Assembly: GCA_023078685.1 (NCBI GenBank)
Contig: JALGAS010000007.1
Location: 868,001 to 932,000 of the forward strand
Origin: Neopestalotiopsis rosae
Taxonomy: Eukaryota; Ascomycota; Sordariomycetes; Amphisphaeriales; Sporocadaceae
DNA: 64,000 bases
Direction of reading: 5' to 3'
Shown here piece after piece: positions 13,410-21,085 of this stretch. Position 1 is the first letter of the stretch, and every line of letters begins with the position of its first letter. The notes under the pieces are model-generated. The model was not told the origin of the DNA, searched no databases, and saw only the letters and a list, made by a program, of their open reading frames with translations. Position numbers and translations under genes: made by a program.

Positions 13410-13921
13410 TGTAACGACTATACTACGGGTTTCTAGAATAAACCTGAGTATAAGAGGTGTTGGGGGTTTATGCTAACAGGGAACGCTAGCCAAGATACTG
13501 AACTGAGCAATGAGTAACTGAAGATGGTGGTCCTGAAATGATTCACAAGTGTAGTCGTCAAAGCGTATTGAATGCTTCACCTATGGGTAAGATAGATGCT
13601 TAGATTGATCACTGAGGTAATGACTGTCTATGTAACCGTAGGAAATCCCTCCCTAATATATCCATTCATTCCCTCACTGATGTTTGCTTGGATCATACCA
13701 ACAAGTATGATCCCCTTTGTTCTTGGATCTTATGGATCACAATGATCCTTGTGATCCATGCCAATGGATCATTGCCAAGGCCATGATCCTGTCAACACTT
13801 GTTGACAGCTGGCGGGGGTGGCTGGGTCTTTTGGCCAGGGCCGTGGTCACTGCCCCGCAGCATACCTTCTTAAGCGCCAACACAGTTGTTTGTCCTTCTG
13901 CAAGGGTGCATGTTCGTAACA
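13410..13921 (-). repeat. LTR (3' LTR of the element)
   Basis: 512 bp, TGTAACGAC...TTCGTAACA on the plus strand. It matches 20574-21085 and the solo LTR at 43982-44493 (reverse complement) with no difference I could see. In the rightward direction it is the natural upstream region of the antisense ORF at 14058. Confidence 0.97.
13690..13808. promoter_or_regulatory. Cluster of perfect inverted repeats in the LTR
   Basis: Three perfect hairpins lie in 119 bp: GGATCATAC with a 6-nt loop and GTATGATCC (13690-13713); ATGGATCACAA with a 6-nt loop and TTGTGATCCAT (13732-13759); CTGTCAAC with a 4-nt loop and GTTGACAG (13789-13808). A shorter CAATG-GAT-CATTG lies between them. The half-site GGATCA/TGATCC recurs. 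The same array is at 20854-20972 and, inverted, at 44095-44213. A protein-binding or RNA-structure role is inference. Confidence 0.8.
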
Positions 13922-13936
13922 TCAGCTCCCTTCTCC
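13922..13936 (-). other. Polypurine tract of the chromovirus
   Basis: On the minus strand GGAGAAGGGAGCTGA abuts the first base (TGTTAC) of the 3' LTR. This is where reverse transcription starts the plus DNA strand in LTR elements. It is purine-rich with one CT interruption. Confidence 0.8.
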
Positions 13937-14057
13937 ATGTCTTTTGTCCTCGAAAGACTTAGGCCGCATAAGTAGGTCGCGTCCCCATCTGTGCCGTGTC
14001 CCTTAAGTTCCCTTCCATATCCTTCCCTTCTTGCTTTCCTTGTGATGGGTGCTCATC

Positions 14058-14558
14058 ATGTCAGATCCTTCAGTCCCTGCTCGTAAAACACTCGAGCGCT
14101 TAAACCTTTTGGAATTTGTGAAAAAGAACGGTCGTGCTGCCGATATGCCTTGCACGCCTTGCTGGAAAAATAAGACGACTTGCGTCATGTCGGAGGAAAG
14201 GTCGAATCGATGTCTGGAGTGCATCCGTCATCCGACTCGGAAGTGCGATGGTGTTCTGGTAGCGTCTTCTCTCCGAAAGGTGTTGGATCAGCAACAGAAG
14301 TTGGAGAAGGAGGAAGAGGAAGCTAGTGATGATCTGCTGGCTCTTCACGAGAAGATGGCAGAACTTCAGTCTTCTTTAGCCGCTGCTGCTGGTCGGTTAT
14401 CTCGTATCCGAAAGATCCGTGCTCGTGCGAAGGCGAAGGGGTCCGAGTTGTTCCAGCGAGGAATGGAGGAGCTGGACAAGGAGGATGGTCTGTTGCCTGC
14501 CTTGGATAGCCACGAGCACTTCGTGGTGGAGGACCTTCAGTCTTATGGGGGTTTCTAA
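14058..14558 (+). CDS. Antisense accessory ORF of the chromovirus: Zn(II)2Cys6-type cluster plus coiled coil
   Basis: 166 residues on the strand opposite gag-pol. Six cysteines at about residues 32-66 are spaced C-x2-C-x6-C-x9-C-x2-C-x7-C, which fits the consensus of the fungal Zn(II)2Cys6 binuclear cluster (DNA binding, Gal4 class). A Gln/Glu/Leu-rich segment follows, predicted by eye to be a coiled coil for dimers, then a basic RIRKIRARAKAKG stretch and an acidic tail. There is no room for the usual fungal transcription-factor middle domain. The ATG at 14058 was chosen as the first true ATG. The stop (TAA, 14556-14558) overlaps the pol stop (TAG, 14557-14555) on the other strand. Rightward transcription from the left LTR could express it. 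From memory, similar short cysteine/coiled-coil ORFs occur in other fungal gypsy elements. Function is unproven; Gag-like or nucleic-acid chaperone roles are alternatives. Confidence 0.75.
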   Translation: MSDPSVPARKTLERLNLLEFVKKNGRAADMPCTPCWKNKTTCVMSEERSNRCLECIRHPTRKCDGVLVASSLRKVLDQQQKLEKEEEEASDDLLALHEKMAELQSSLAAAAGRLSRIRKIRARAKAKGSELFQRGMEELDKEDGLLPALDSHEHFVVEDLQSYGGF

Positions 14559-17500
14559 CGAGGTGGATTGGTCTTCACTTGGTTTCGGAAGTGATTTTGT
14601 AGATCTTGGTCCTCTTGTTGAGACCGGAGATACTGGTCAAGAGCGGCGCAGCCCTCAACATGCTTCCTAGGTTCCCAAGTGTTTTCCTCAGGTGGGTAGT
14701 CTTTCCATTTAACGTGGAATTGGTATCCCCGTCCGACTTTCTTATGGTCGATGATTTCCTCAACGACGTATTCTTGCTGATCGGGTTCTGTTTCTAGCGT
14801 TTCGTCGACTTTAGCGTTCTTTGGTGCTGGCTCTAGCAATGAGATATGGAAGGTTCGGTGGTTTCTCATAGTTTTTGGTAACTTGAGACGGTAATTGACA
14901 TCCGAGATCTTCTTCTCGATTATGAATGCTCCGAGTTTCTTGAAGTCGAGTTTGTCGCTTGGTCGCTTGGTTTTGATGTTCTTGCGTAGAAGGTAGACTT
15001 TGTCTCCCTCCGCAAAGATTGGTCCCTCAATCTTCTTCCTATCATGTCTTTCTTTGGTCTTGCTTTGGGCCATGATAAGGTCTTTCTGGAGTTGTGCTTG
15101 CAGGTGTTTGAGCTGGTCTACACGCTGAATGGCGTGTGGTGCAAGTCCTTTTCCTCTGATTGGTTCTTTGGTGATGTCGGGTTCGAAGCCGTAATTGGCG
15201 TAGAACGGTGACATTCCGGTGGGTTCTCGTACTGCACTGTTGTATGCAAACTCCGCAAGTGGCAATAGTGTGACCCAATTGTCTTGCTGATGATTGACAT
15301 AGCATCTGAGGTATTCTTCGAGTACTTGGTTGGCTCGTTCTGTTTGTCCATCGGTTTGTGGGTGAAAGGCGGTGGATAACTTGTGATTGCATCCTAACTG
15401 ACTGATGAGTGATTTCCAGAAATTCGATGTGAATAGCTTGTCTCGATCGGAGATGATTTCGTCTGGTAATCCGTGTCTGCTGGCGATCGTCCGTAGGAAG
15501 GTGTATGCCAATTCTTCTGCGTTACTTGCTTCCTTGTATGGGAGGAAGTATGCGTACTTCGTGAGTCGTTCGGTGAATACTAGGATGCTATCGTAGAATA
15601 CTCCAGTTAAGGGTTCCCTTGATAGTGGTAGCTTCACGATGAAGTCTAGAGCGATAGATTTCCATGCTCTGTCTGGTGGCGGTATGGGTTGCAACTGTCC
15701 ATATTGCTTGTGTCGTGCTGATTTTGCCTTATTGCATAAATCGCATTCCTTGATGATGTTGCTGACGTGTTTCCGCAGCTGTGGGTAATCGAAGTGTTGT
15801 TGGATTCGCTTGGTTGTCTTGAACACTCCTTGGTGTCCACTAGTCGGTGACTCGTGGTAATCTTTGATTAGCTCTTGGAGTAGTGGTTCCTTGATTTTGA
15901 TCTTCCCGTTATAGTGCTGTTGGCTGGGATCGTGTCTCCCTACTAGGTTGTCATCTGGATCTGGGCACTTAGTCATGCGTTCCGTCCAGCTGTTATGGTT
16001 GGTTATGCTCATGGTTGCATAGAGATTCATGGTCGGGACCAGTTTCCCGTTTTCTTCCATGGTAAAAAGGGTGTGTGCCTCCTTGGGCGTATCCTGATAA
16101 TGATCTGGTCGTCGGCTGAGCGCATCGGCTCTTCCGTTTTCAGTTCCTCTTCGATAGCTGATTTCGAAGTTGAAGTCTGCCAAGAACTCTGCCCATCTGA
16201 TTTGTCGCTTGTTGAGTTCTTTGCTGGTTGTGAACGAGGCGAGGTTCTTGTGATCGGTGTAGACTTGGACCTTGTAGTTGGTTCCACTAAGATAGTGTCT
16301 CCATTCCTTGAAGGCTTCGATAATTGCCATTAGTTCCTTGTCATGGATCTGGTAGTTGAGTTGTTCCTTGGTGAACTTCTTGCTGTAGAAGGCGACAGGG
16401 TGTGGTTTCCCATTGTCGTCCTTTTGTGTGAGCTGTCCACCCATGGCGTAGTCCGAGGCATCTGTCTCGACTTCGAACTCCCGTTCTGGGTCTGCCATGC
16501 GCATTACTGGTTCATCCGTAATGGCTTCCTTGATTTGTTCGAACGTTTCTTGTTCCTTGGTTGTCCAAATGAAGGGTACATCCTTTTTCGTCAGGTGCGT
16601 GAGAGGTGCGGCTATGCCTCCGAGGTTCCTGATGAACATTCGGTAGAAGTTTACGAGTCCTAAGAAGGATCTGACTTCTGTTACCGTTTTCGGGGTAGGC
16701 CAGTCTCTTACTGCTGCAATCTTGGATGGTTCCATTTTGACTTCTCCGGGGGATACGACGTATCCTACGAAGGTGACTTCTTTCTTATGGAATTCGCTTT
16801 TCTCGGGGTTGACTAGCAGGTTCGCGTCCTGCAGTTTCTGTAACACTATTTTGACATGTTGCTTGTGTTCTTCGAGGTCTTTGGAGTAGATGAGTATATC
16901 ATCGAGATATACTACTACGAACTTGTCGAGGTATTCCCGAAGGACATCGTTGATCATGTTTTGAAAACTTGCTGGTGCGTTGGTTAGGCCGAAAGGCATA
17001 ACCTTGTATTCGAAATGTCCGTATTTGCAACGGAATGCGGTCTTCCATTCTTCTCCTTCCTTAATTCTGATCAATCCGTACGCATTGGGCAAGTCTAGGG
17101 CCGTAAACCACTTGGCTCCGTGCAACTTGTCGCGTAGGTCCTTGATCAAAGGAAGGGGGTATCGGTTCTTGATCGTGATATCGTTAAGCTTGCGATAGTC
17201 GATGCAAGGTCTCCATTTGGGTTTCCCGTCTTTGCTTTTCTTGGGTACGAAAAGTATAGGGTATCCTGCTGGTGAGGTGGATTCTGTAATCCATCCTTTC
17301 TGGGTCATGTCGTTGAGGTATTCTTTCAACGCTTCCTCATGCTGAGGTTTTACTGGGTATGTCGGCATGAAATGGGGTTCCTTTCCTTCCTGGAGGGGTA
17401 TTTCATGGTCGTATCTTGTGTGCTTTGGTAATCCTGTTTTCAGCACTCCGCTGAACAGGTCGCTGAACTCTTGGTACTCTTCGGGTACTACAGTGTCGAG

Positions 17501-17929
17501 TTTCGGCTTGACATGCTTGGTCATAAGGTAAAATCCAAGTGTCTCAGGGTCGCTTGAGGGTTTGTTCTTCAAACTCTCCTCAGGGGCTGACTCTATTCCT
17601 GGTAAATCCCACTGGAATTGGCCTGTTTTCCAGTTCACTCGGGGACAGCTCTCCTTCAACCAGGTTATCCCTAGGACTACATCGTAGTCCGTGATTTCTG
17701 TGATGTCGCACGTGAGTTCCTCCTTATGGTCTTGGATGTAGACTTGAATATGCGCAGTCTCCATGTCAACAATTCCATCTCCATAAGATATAGGTTGTCC
17801 ATCAACAGTGTTGAGTGTGTAGGGCGTCTTCTTCCATTTCCATGGTACCTTAAGTTTATTGACGATTCTTGGGGAGATAAAAATTCCTTGAGCTCCCGTG
17901 TCTACCAGGGCTCGTATTTCTTGGTTCAT
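14555..17929 (-). CDS. pol: Chromovirus Pol polyprotein (PR-RT-RH-IN-chromodomain)
   Basis: 1,124 residues from the first ATG, but the frame is open up to about 18121, overlapping gag by some 100 nt. Pol is therefore expected as a Gag-Pol fusion through the -1 frameshift at 18037-18043. Counted from the ATG: aspartic protease DTGAQ at 10-14; reverse transcriptase with YLDD at 341-344; RNase H with TDAS near 489 and DALSR near 602; integrase with an HHCC zinc region (GHQG...C-x2-C) and a DDE core (ALDF, SDRD, TDGQTER); and a C-terminal chromodomain (YVVEEI...YHVKW-type core, residues about 1052-1091) that in chromoviruses directs integration to methylated-H3K9 heterochromatin. No stop or frameshift is seen. 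It ends tail to tail with the antisense ORF. Confidence 0.96.
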   Translation of the reverse strand: MNQEIRALVDTGAQGIFISPRIVNKLKVPWKWKKTPYTLNTVDGQPISYGDGIVDMETAHIQVYIQDHKEELTCDITEITDYDVVLGITWLKESCPRVNWKTGQFQWDLPGIESAPEESLKNKPSSDPETLGFYLMTKHVKPKLDTVVPEEYQEFSDLFSGVLKTGLPKHTRYDHEIPLQEGKEPHFMPTYPVKPQHEEALKEYLNDMTQKGWITESTSPAGYPILFVPKKSKDGKPKWRPCIDYRKLNDITIKNRYPLPLIKDLRDKLHGAKWFTALDLPNAYGLIRIKEGEEWKTAFRCKYGHFEYKVMPFGLTNAPASFQNMINDVLREYLDKFVVVYLDDILIYSKDLEEHKQHVKIVLQKLQDANLLVNPEKSEFHKKEVTFVGYVVSPGEVKMEPSKIAAVRDWPTPKTVTEVRSFLGLVNFYRMFIRNLGGIAAPLTHLTKKDVPFIWTTKEQETFEQIKEAITDEPVMRMADPEREFEVETDASDYAMGGQLTQKDDNGKPHPVAFYSKKFTKEQLNYQIHDKELMAIIEAFKEWRHYLSGTNYKVQVYTDHKNLASFTTSKELNKRQIRWAEFLADFNFEISYRRGTENGRADALSRRPDHYQDTPKEAHTLFTMEENGKLVPTMNLYATMSITNHNSWTERMTKCPDPDDNLVGRHDPSQQHYNGKIKIKEPLLQELIKDYHESPTSGHQGVFKTTKRIQQHFDYPQLRKHVSNIIKECDLCNKAKSARHKQYGQLQPIPPPDRAWKSIALDFIVKLPLSREPLTGVFYDSILVFTERLTKYAYFLPYKEASNAEELAYTFLRTIASRHGLPDEIISDRDKLFTSNFWKSLISQLGCNHKLSTAFHPQTDGQTERANQVLEEYLRCYVNHQQDNWVTLLPLAEFAYNSAVREPTGMSPFYANYGFEPDITKEPIRGKGLAPHAIQRVDQLKHLQAQLQKDLIMAQSKTKERHDRKKIEGPIFAEGDKVYLLRKNIKTKRPSDKLDFKKLGAFIIEKKISDVNYRLKLPKTMRNHRTFHISLLEPAPKNAKVDETLETEPDQQEYVVEEIIDHKKVGRGYQFHVKWKDYPPEENTWEPRKHVEGCAALDQYLRSQQEDQDLQNHFRNQVKTNPPR

Positions 17930-18000
17930 GATCCTGATCGGGATCGTTAGGTGATCGTGTAGCTTGGTGCCGTTGGTGGCACAGATGGACCTTTCTGTGG

Positions 18001-18043
18001 TGGACCGCTTTTGCCTCTTTAAAAGTGGTCCAGGTCGTTTCCC
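18001..18043 (-). promoter_or_regulatory. Programmed -1 ribosomal frameshift signal between gag and pol
   Basis: The slippery heptamer G GGA AAC (18043-18037) is in the gag frame exactly as the X XXY YYZ rule requires. After a 4-nt spacer (GACC), the arms TGGACCACTTTT (18032-18021) and AAAAGCGGTCCA (18012-18001) form a 12-bp hairpin with one A-C mismatch and an 8-nt loop. A further GGTCCA lies 9 nt downstream. Slipping back one base moves ribosomes from gag, which stops at 18021-18019, into the open pol frame. Confidence 0.9.
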
Positions 18044-20514
18044 GAATCCTTGTTGATTCGTCTGTTGGCGCGTCGCTTCTCGGCGCTGGTGAGTATCCGT
18101 TGATCCCTTTGTTCTCGGGTCTCATTTCTCTTCTGGCGGTAGTGTGCGTCGCCTGTGTCTTCGTCCTGCGTTCCAGGGGTTTGTCTGGGTGAGCGTAGCT
18201 CTCTTGCTAGCTCATTCAATGCTTCTATCCGAAGTTCCCAAGAGGGTGGCTTCTCTTGTCCTTCCTCTTGATATCGTGCCTCAAGCTGGGCTAGTTTATC
18301 GTTGAATTCTTTCTGCGAAGGTTCTTCCTTCGTTGGTTGCTGGGGTAATGTGAATGTCTTCTTGATTTGTTCGTTGGTTTCTTCGGATATCATGGTGACC
18401 GTGTGTCGGAGTGGCTGTGGAGGTTCTTTCCGGGTGGTATTCATTACGTTCCGGACATCGAAAGTTTCTTCCACTGGTTCAATCTTGAGCTTTCCTGATA
18501 TTCTCAGGTCTCTGATGCGTTTCCATGCTTCTGCTTTGTTTTGCATATGGCGTATGCAGTCATCCTGTGGGCATGTCCACCATGGTTTTTTCTCGTTGAT
18601 CGAGCACTGCGGTGGTCTAGGGTGCAAAGCAAGTACGACATATCCTCGTGCGTCGCAGTAGCTTACTTCTGCCTTTCCTGCGTGCTCAGCTAGATGGGGG
18701 TAGCAAATGGCGTCTTTTCCCATTCGTAGTGGGAATACTCCTTGAGATGTTTTGTTTTCAAGGTGTTCGTCGCATCCCGGGTCGATGCATCCTACCCACG
18801 CGATCTGGTGGTGCTGAGGGTGCTTGATGCTGAGTCGGGGGTCGTCTCCAAATTTGGCTCCCGGGGTTCTCTGCTCCCATGGGGTGTCGGTGGTTTTCTG
18901 GAGGATTTCTGCTAGTTGTTGCCCCGTGCCGTACATCTCCACGGCAGAGAGAGTAAACTGGGCATTGGTGTCGATTCGTCGGGTTTGTCTGAATTCCCGT
19001 TCGAGTTCATCCCTAGTGGAGGTTTCTAGTTTCGTGATGAGTTCCCTTCTTCCCTTGTAGTCGGTGTCCATGGGTTCGTAGGTATCCTCCTCATCGCTGC
19101 TAGTGTCGTCCACAGATGGGGTCGTTTGTTGCTGTCGAAGCTGTTGTTCTGCTTCTCTGACTTGGTGGTAGCCTTCGTTCTCTGAAGCGCTGCCGATAGT
19201 GTCGCTATCGCTGTCTACCAGTTGTCCTTCTGATCCGATGTGGACATTCCTTCCCAGGCGCGTCGCGGCGGCTAGGGTTCTTGGTTGCTTGGGGTACCAT
19301 CCACTGTCTCGCTTGCTGGATTTATGCGTTCGACATTCGTCGTCGTAGCACGCCGTCCAGGAGAGAGAGTCGTGGGGTACTTCTTCTCGCTTGGTGCTGT
19401 AGATCTGCTTCTTGCCCTCTGGCACTGGTTTAAATCCCAGTTTCTTTGGTTGGTTGCACTCGCTCGCGTAGTGTCCCATTTTCCCGCAGTTGTAGCACTT
19501 GACCTTGGATTTGTCCTTTCGCTGGGTAGCGTCAAGGTCCATGGGTCCGCTGTGTTGTCCGTATGACGTCTTGTTCTTCCAGTCGCGGTTTCGGTTGTTA
19601 TATCCGTTTTGTCGGGGTCTTCCCATGTTGGCGGTGGTACGGCTCTGGTATTTCGGGGTTTGTTTCTTTTCAGACCGTCGAGCGTATAGTTGGTTGTCAA
19701 TGCGTACCACAAGTTCCGCGTACTGGGTGAAGTCGGTAGGTAGGTACAAGATCCTACTGATCTCATCCTTGACTTCTTCCTTGAGACCTTGATAGTATAG
19801 CATGATGCGTGTGTCGTCGGTGCAGTCCATGCGAGCGGTGATCCGCTTGAATTCTGCAGTGTATACTGACGCGGATGCTTTCTGCTTGAGGTTCTCAAGT
19901 TCTCGTTCGGCTTGTCTCTTCTCGTCAGGATCTTGGAATAGTGATTTGAGTGCTTCTTCGAATCCGGCATAGGTTCCGAAGATCTTCTGTGTCTCTGCCT
20001 TGCACTGGCTCAACATCCATCCATGTTCGCTTGCTTCAGAGAGGTATGGTTCGAACCACGCGAGGGCGCGTCCTTTCAAGAAGGATGCTGCGTGAACGAT
20101 CCTCTGAAGGTCATTCTGGAAGCTTCCCATGTGGAAGGAGTGATAGGCGCGGACTTGGGCAAGGTATCCTTTGAGCCCTCCAGGCGTTCCATCATAAGGT
20201 GCGGGAGTGTTGAACTTGAGCCCATCAGTCTTCTGGATTGGCGTGGTGATGATGTTGGCTGCTCCTCGCATAGCGGTGTTGGAATCCTGGAGTTCCTGAA
20301 TGAGTTTGGCCTTGCGATCCTCCTCTCGCTGGAGTCGCTTGATTTCCCGAAGAATGCTTTCGTACTGTTCCTTGGAGACTTCGAAGTCGTCGTCTCCATC
20401 GGAGTCAATACTCATAGCTTGAGTGGGGGATTCTTGGGGTGTCTGTTCCTGAGTGGCCTTTGTTGTCTCCTTTCCTTTCTTGCTACTGCCGCTGTCCTTG
20501 CTGACGGTAGACAT
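18019..20514 (-). CDS. gag: Chromovirus Gag polyprotein with extended Cys/His C-terminus
   Basis: 831 residues, start ATG 59 nt inside the 5' LTR. An acidic, Ser/Gln-rich N-terminus and a coiled-coil-like region (45-80) precede the retrotransposon Gag/capsid core (about 100-280, with ALAWFEPYL and EFKRITARM). A CCHC zinc knuckle follows (C-x2-C-x4-H-x4-C, 340-353). Beyond the usual Gag end is a 450-residue extension with three copies of W-x(1-2)-C-x4-C-x2-H: W386-H397, W573-H584 and W646-H656, each followed closely by Lys. These may be extra metal-binding or RNA-packaging units. The stop codon lies within the frameshift-stimulating hairpin. Confidence 0.95.
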   Translation of the reverse strand: MSTVSKDSGSSKKGKETTKATQEQTPQESPTQAMSIDSDGDDDFEVSKEQYESILREIKRLQREEDRKAKLIQELQDSNTAMRGAANIITTPIQKTDGLKFNTPAPYDGTPGGLKGYLAQVRAYHSFHMGSFQNDLQRIVHAASFLKGRALAWFEPYLSEASEHGWMLSQCKAETQKIFGTYAGFEEALKSLFQDPDEKRQAERELENLKQKASASVYTAEFKRITARMDCTDDTRIMLYYQGLKEEVKDEISRILYLPTDFTQYAELVVRIDNQLYARRSEKKQTPKYQSRTTANMGRPRQNGYNNRNRDWKNKTSYGQHSGPMDLDATQRKDKSKVKCYNCGKMGHYASECNQPKKLGFKPVPEGKKQIYSTKREEVPHDSLSWTACYDDECRTHKSSKRDSGWYPKQPRTLAAATRLGRNVHIGSEGQLVDSDSDTIGSASENEGYHQVREAEQQLRQQQTTPSVDDTSSDEEDTYEPMDTDYKGRRELITKLETSTRDELEREFRQTRRIDTNAQFTLSAVEMYGTGQQLAEILQKTTDTPWEQRTPGAKFGDDPRLSIKHPQHHQIAWVGCIDPGCDEHLENKTSQGVFPLRMGKDAICYPHLAEHAGKAEVSYCDARGYVVLALHPRPPQCSINEKKPWWTCPQDDCIRHMQNKAEAWKRIRDLRISGKLKIEPVEETFDVRNVMNTTRKEPPQPLRHTVTMISEETNEQIKKTFTLPQQPTKEEPSQKEFNDKLAQLEARYQEEGQEKPPSWELRIEALNELARELRSPRQTPGTQDEDTGDAHYRQKRNETREQRDQRILTSAEKRRANRRINKDSGNDLDHF

Positions 20515-20573
20515 TCTGCCGATATTGCTCAGTTAGTTTCTGGGGGAACGTACCTGAACAAGAGTGATCAAAA

Positions 20574-21085
20574 TGTAACGACTATACTACGGGTTTCTAG
20601 AATAAACCTGAGTATAAGAGGTGTTGGGGGTTTATGCTAACAGGGAACGCTAGCCAAGATACTGAACTGAGCAATGAGTAACTGAAGATGGTGGTCCTGA
20701 AATGATTCACAAGTGTAGTCGTCAAAGCGTATTGAATGCTTCACCTATGGGTAAGATAGATGCTTAGATTGATCACTGAGGTAATGACTGTCTATGTAAC
20801 CGTAGGAAATCCCTCCCTAATATATCCATTCATTCCCTCACTGATGTTTGCTTGGATCATACCAACAAGTATGATCCCCTTTGTTCTTGGATCTTATGGA
20901 TCACAATGATCCTTGTGATCCATGCCAATGGATCATTGCCAAGGCCATGATCCTGTCAACACTTGTTGACAGCTGGCGGGGGTGGCTGGGTCTTTTGGCC
21001 AGGGCCGTGGTCACTGCCCCGCAGCATACCTTCTTAAGCGCCAACACAGTTGTTTGTCCTTCTGCAAGGGTGCATGTTCGTAACA
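20574..21085 (-). repeat. LTR (5' LTR of the element)
   Basis: 512 bp, no visible difference from 13410-13921. It is followed by the target duplication GATTA at 21086-21090. Expected to hold the promoter for the leftward gag-pol transcript, though no TATA box was assigned. Confidence 0.97.

Larger units (their letters stand above)
13410..21085 (-). mobile_element. Complete Ty3/gypsy chromovirus (LTR retrotransposon), minus strand
   Basis: A 7,676-bp element bounded by two 512-bp LTRs (13410-13921 and 20574-21085), each TG...CA. It is flanked by the 5-bp target duplication GATTA (13405-13409 and 21086-21090). Transcription runs right to left: 5' LTR on the right, gag (20514-18019), pol in the -1 frame (to 14555), purine tract, 3' LTR on the left. 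Pol order is protease, reverse transcriptase, RNase H, integrase, chromodomain, as in chromoviruses. I see no difference between the LTRs and no RIP in gag or pol, so the insertion is young and lies in much older mutated DNA. An extra ORF on the opposite strand (14058-14558) sits between pol and the left LTR. No primer-binding site starting with TGG is evident next to the 5' LTR. Confidence 0.97.

Noticed and set aside
13717..13962. Repeated 68-residue frame seen at 13717, 20881 and 43935
   Set aside because: It lies inside the LTR at all three places; useful only as evidence that the LTRs are identical.
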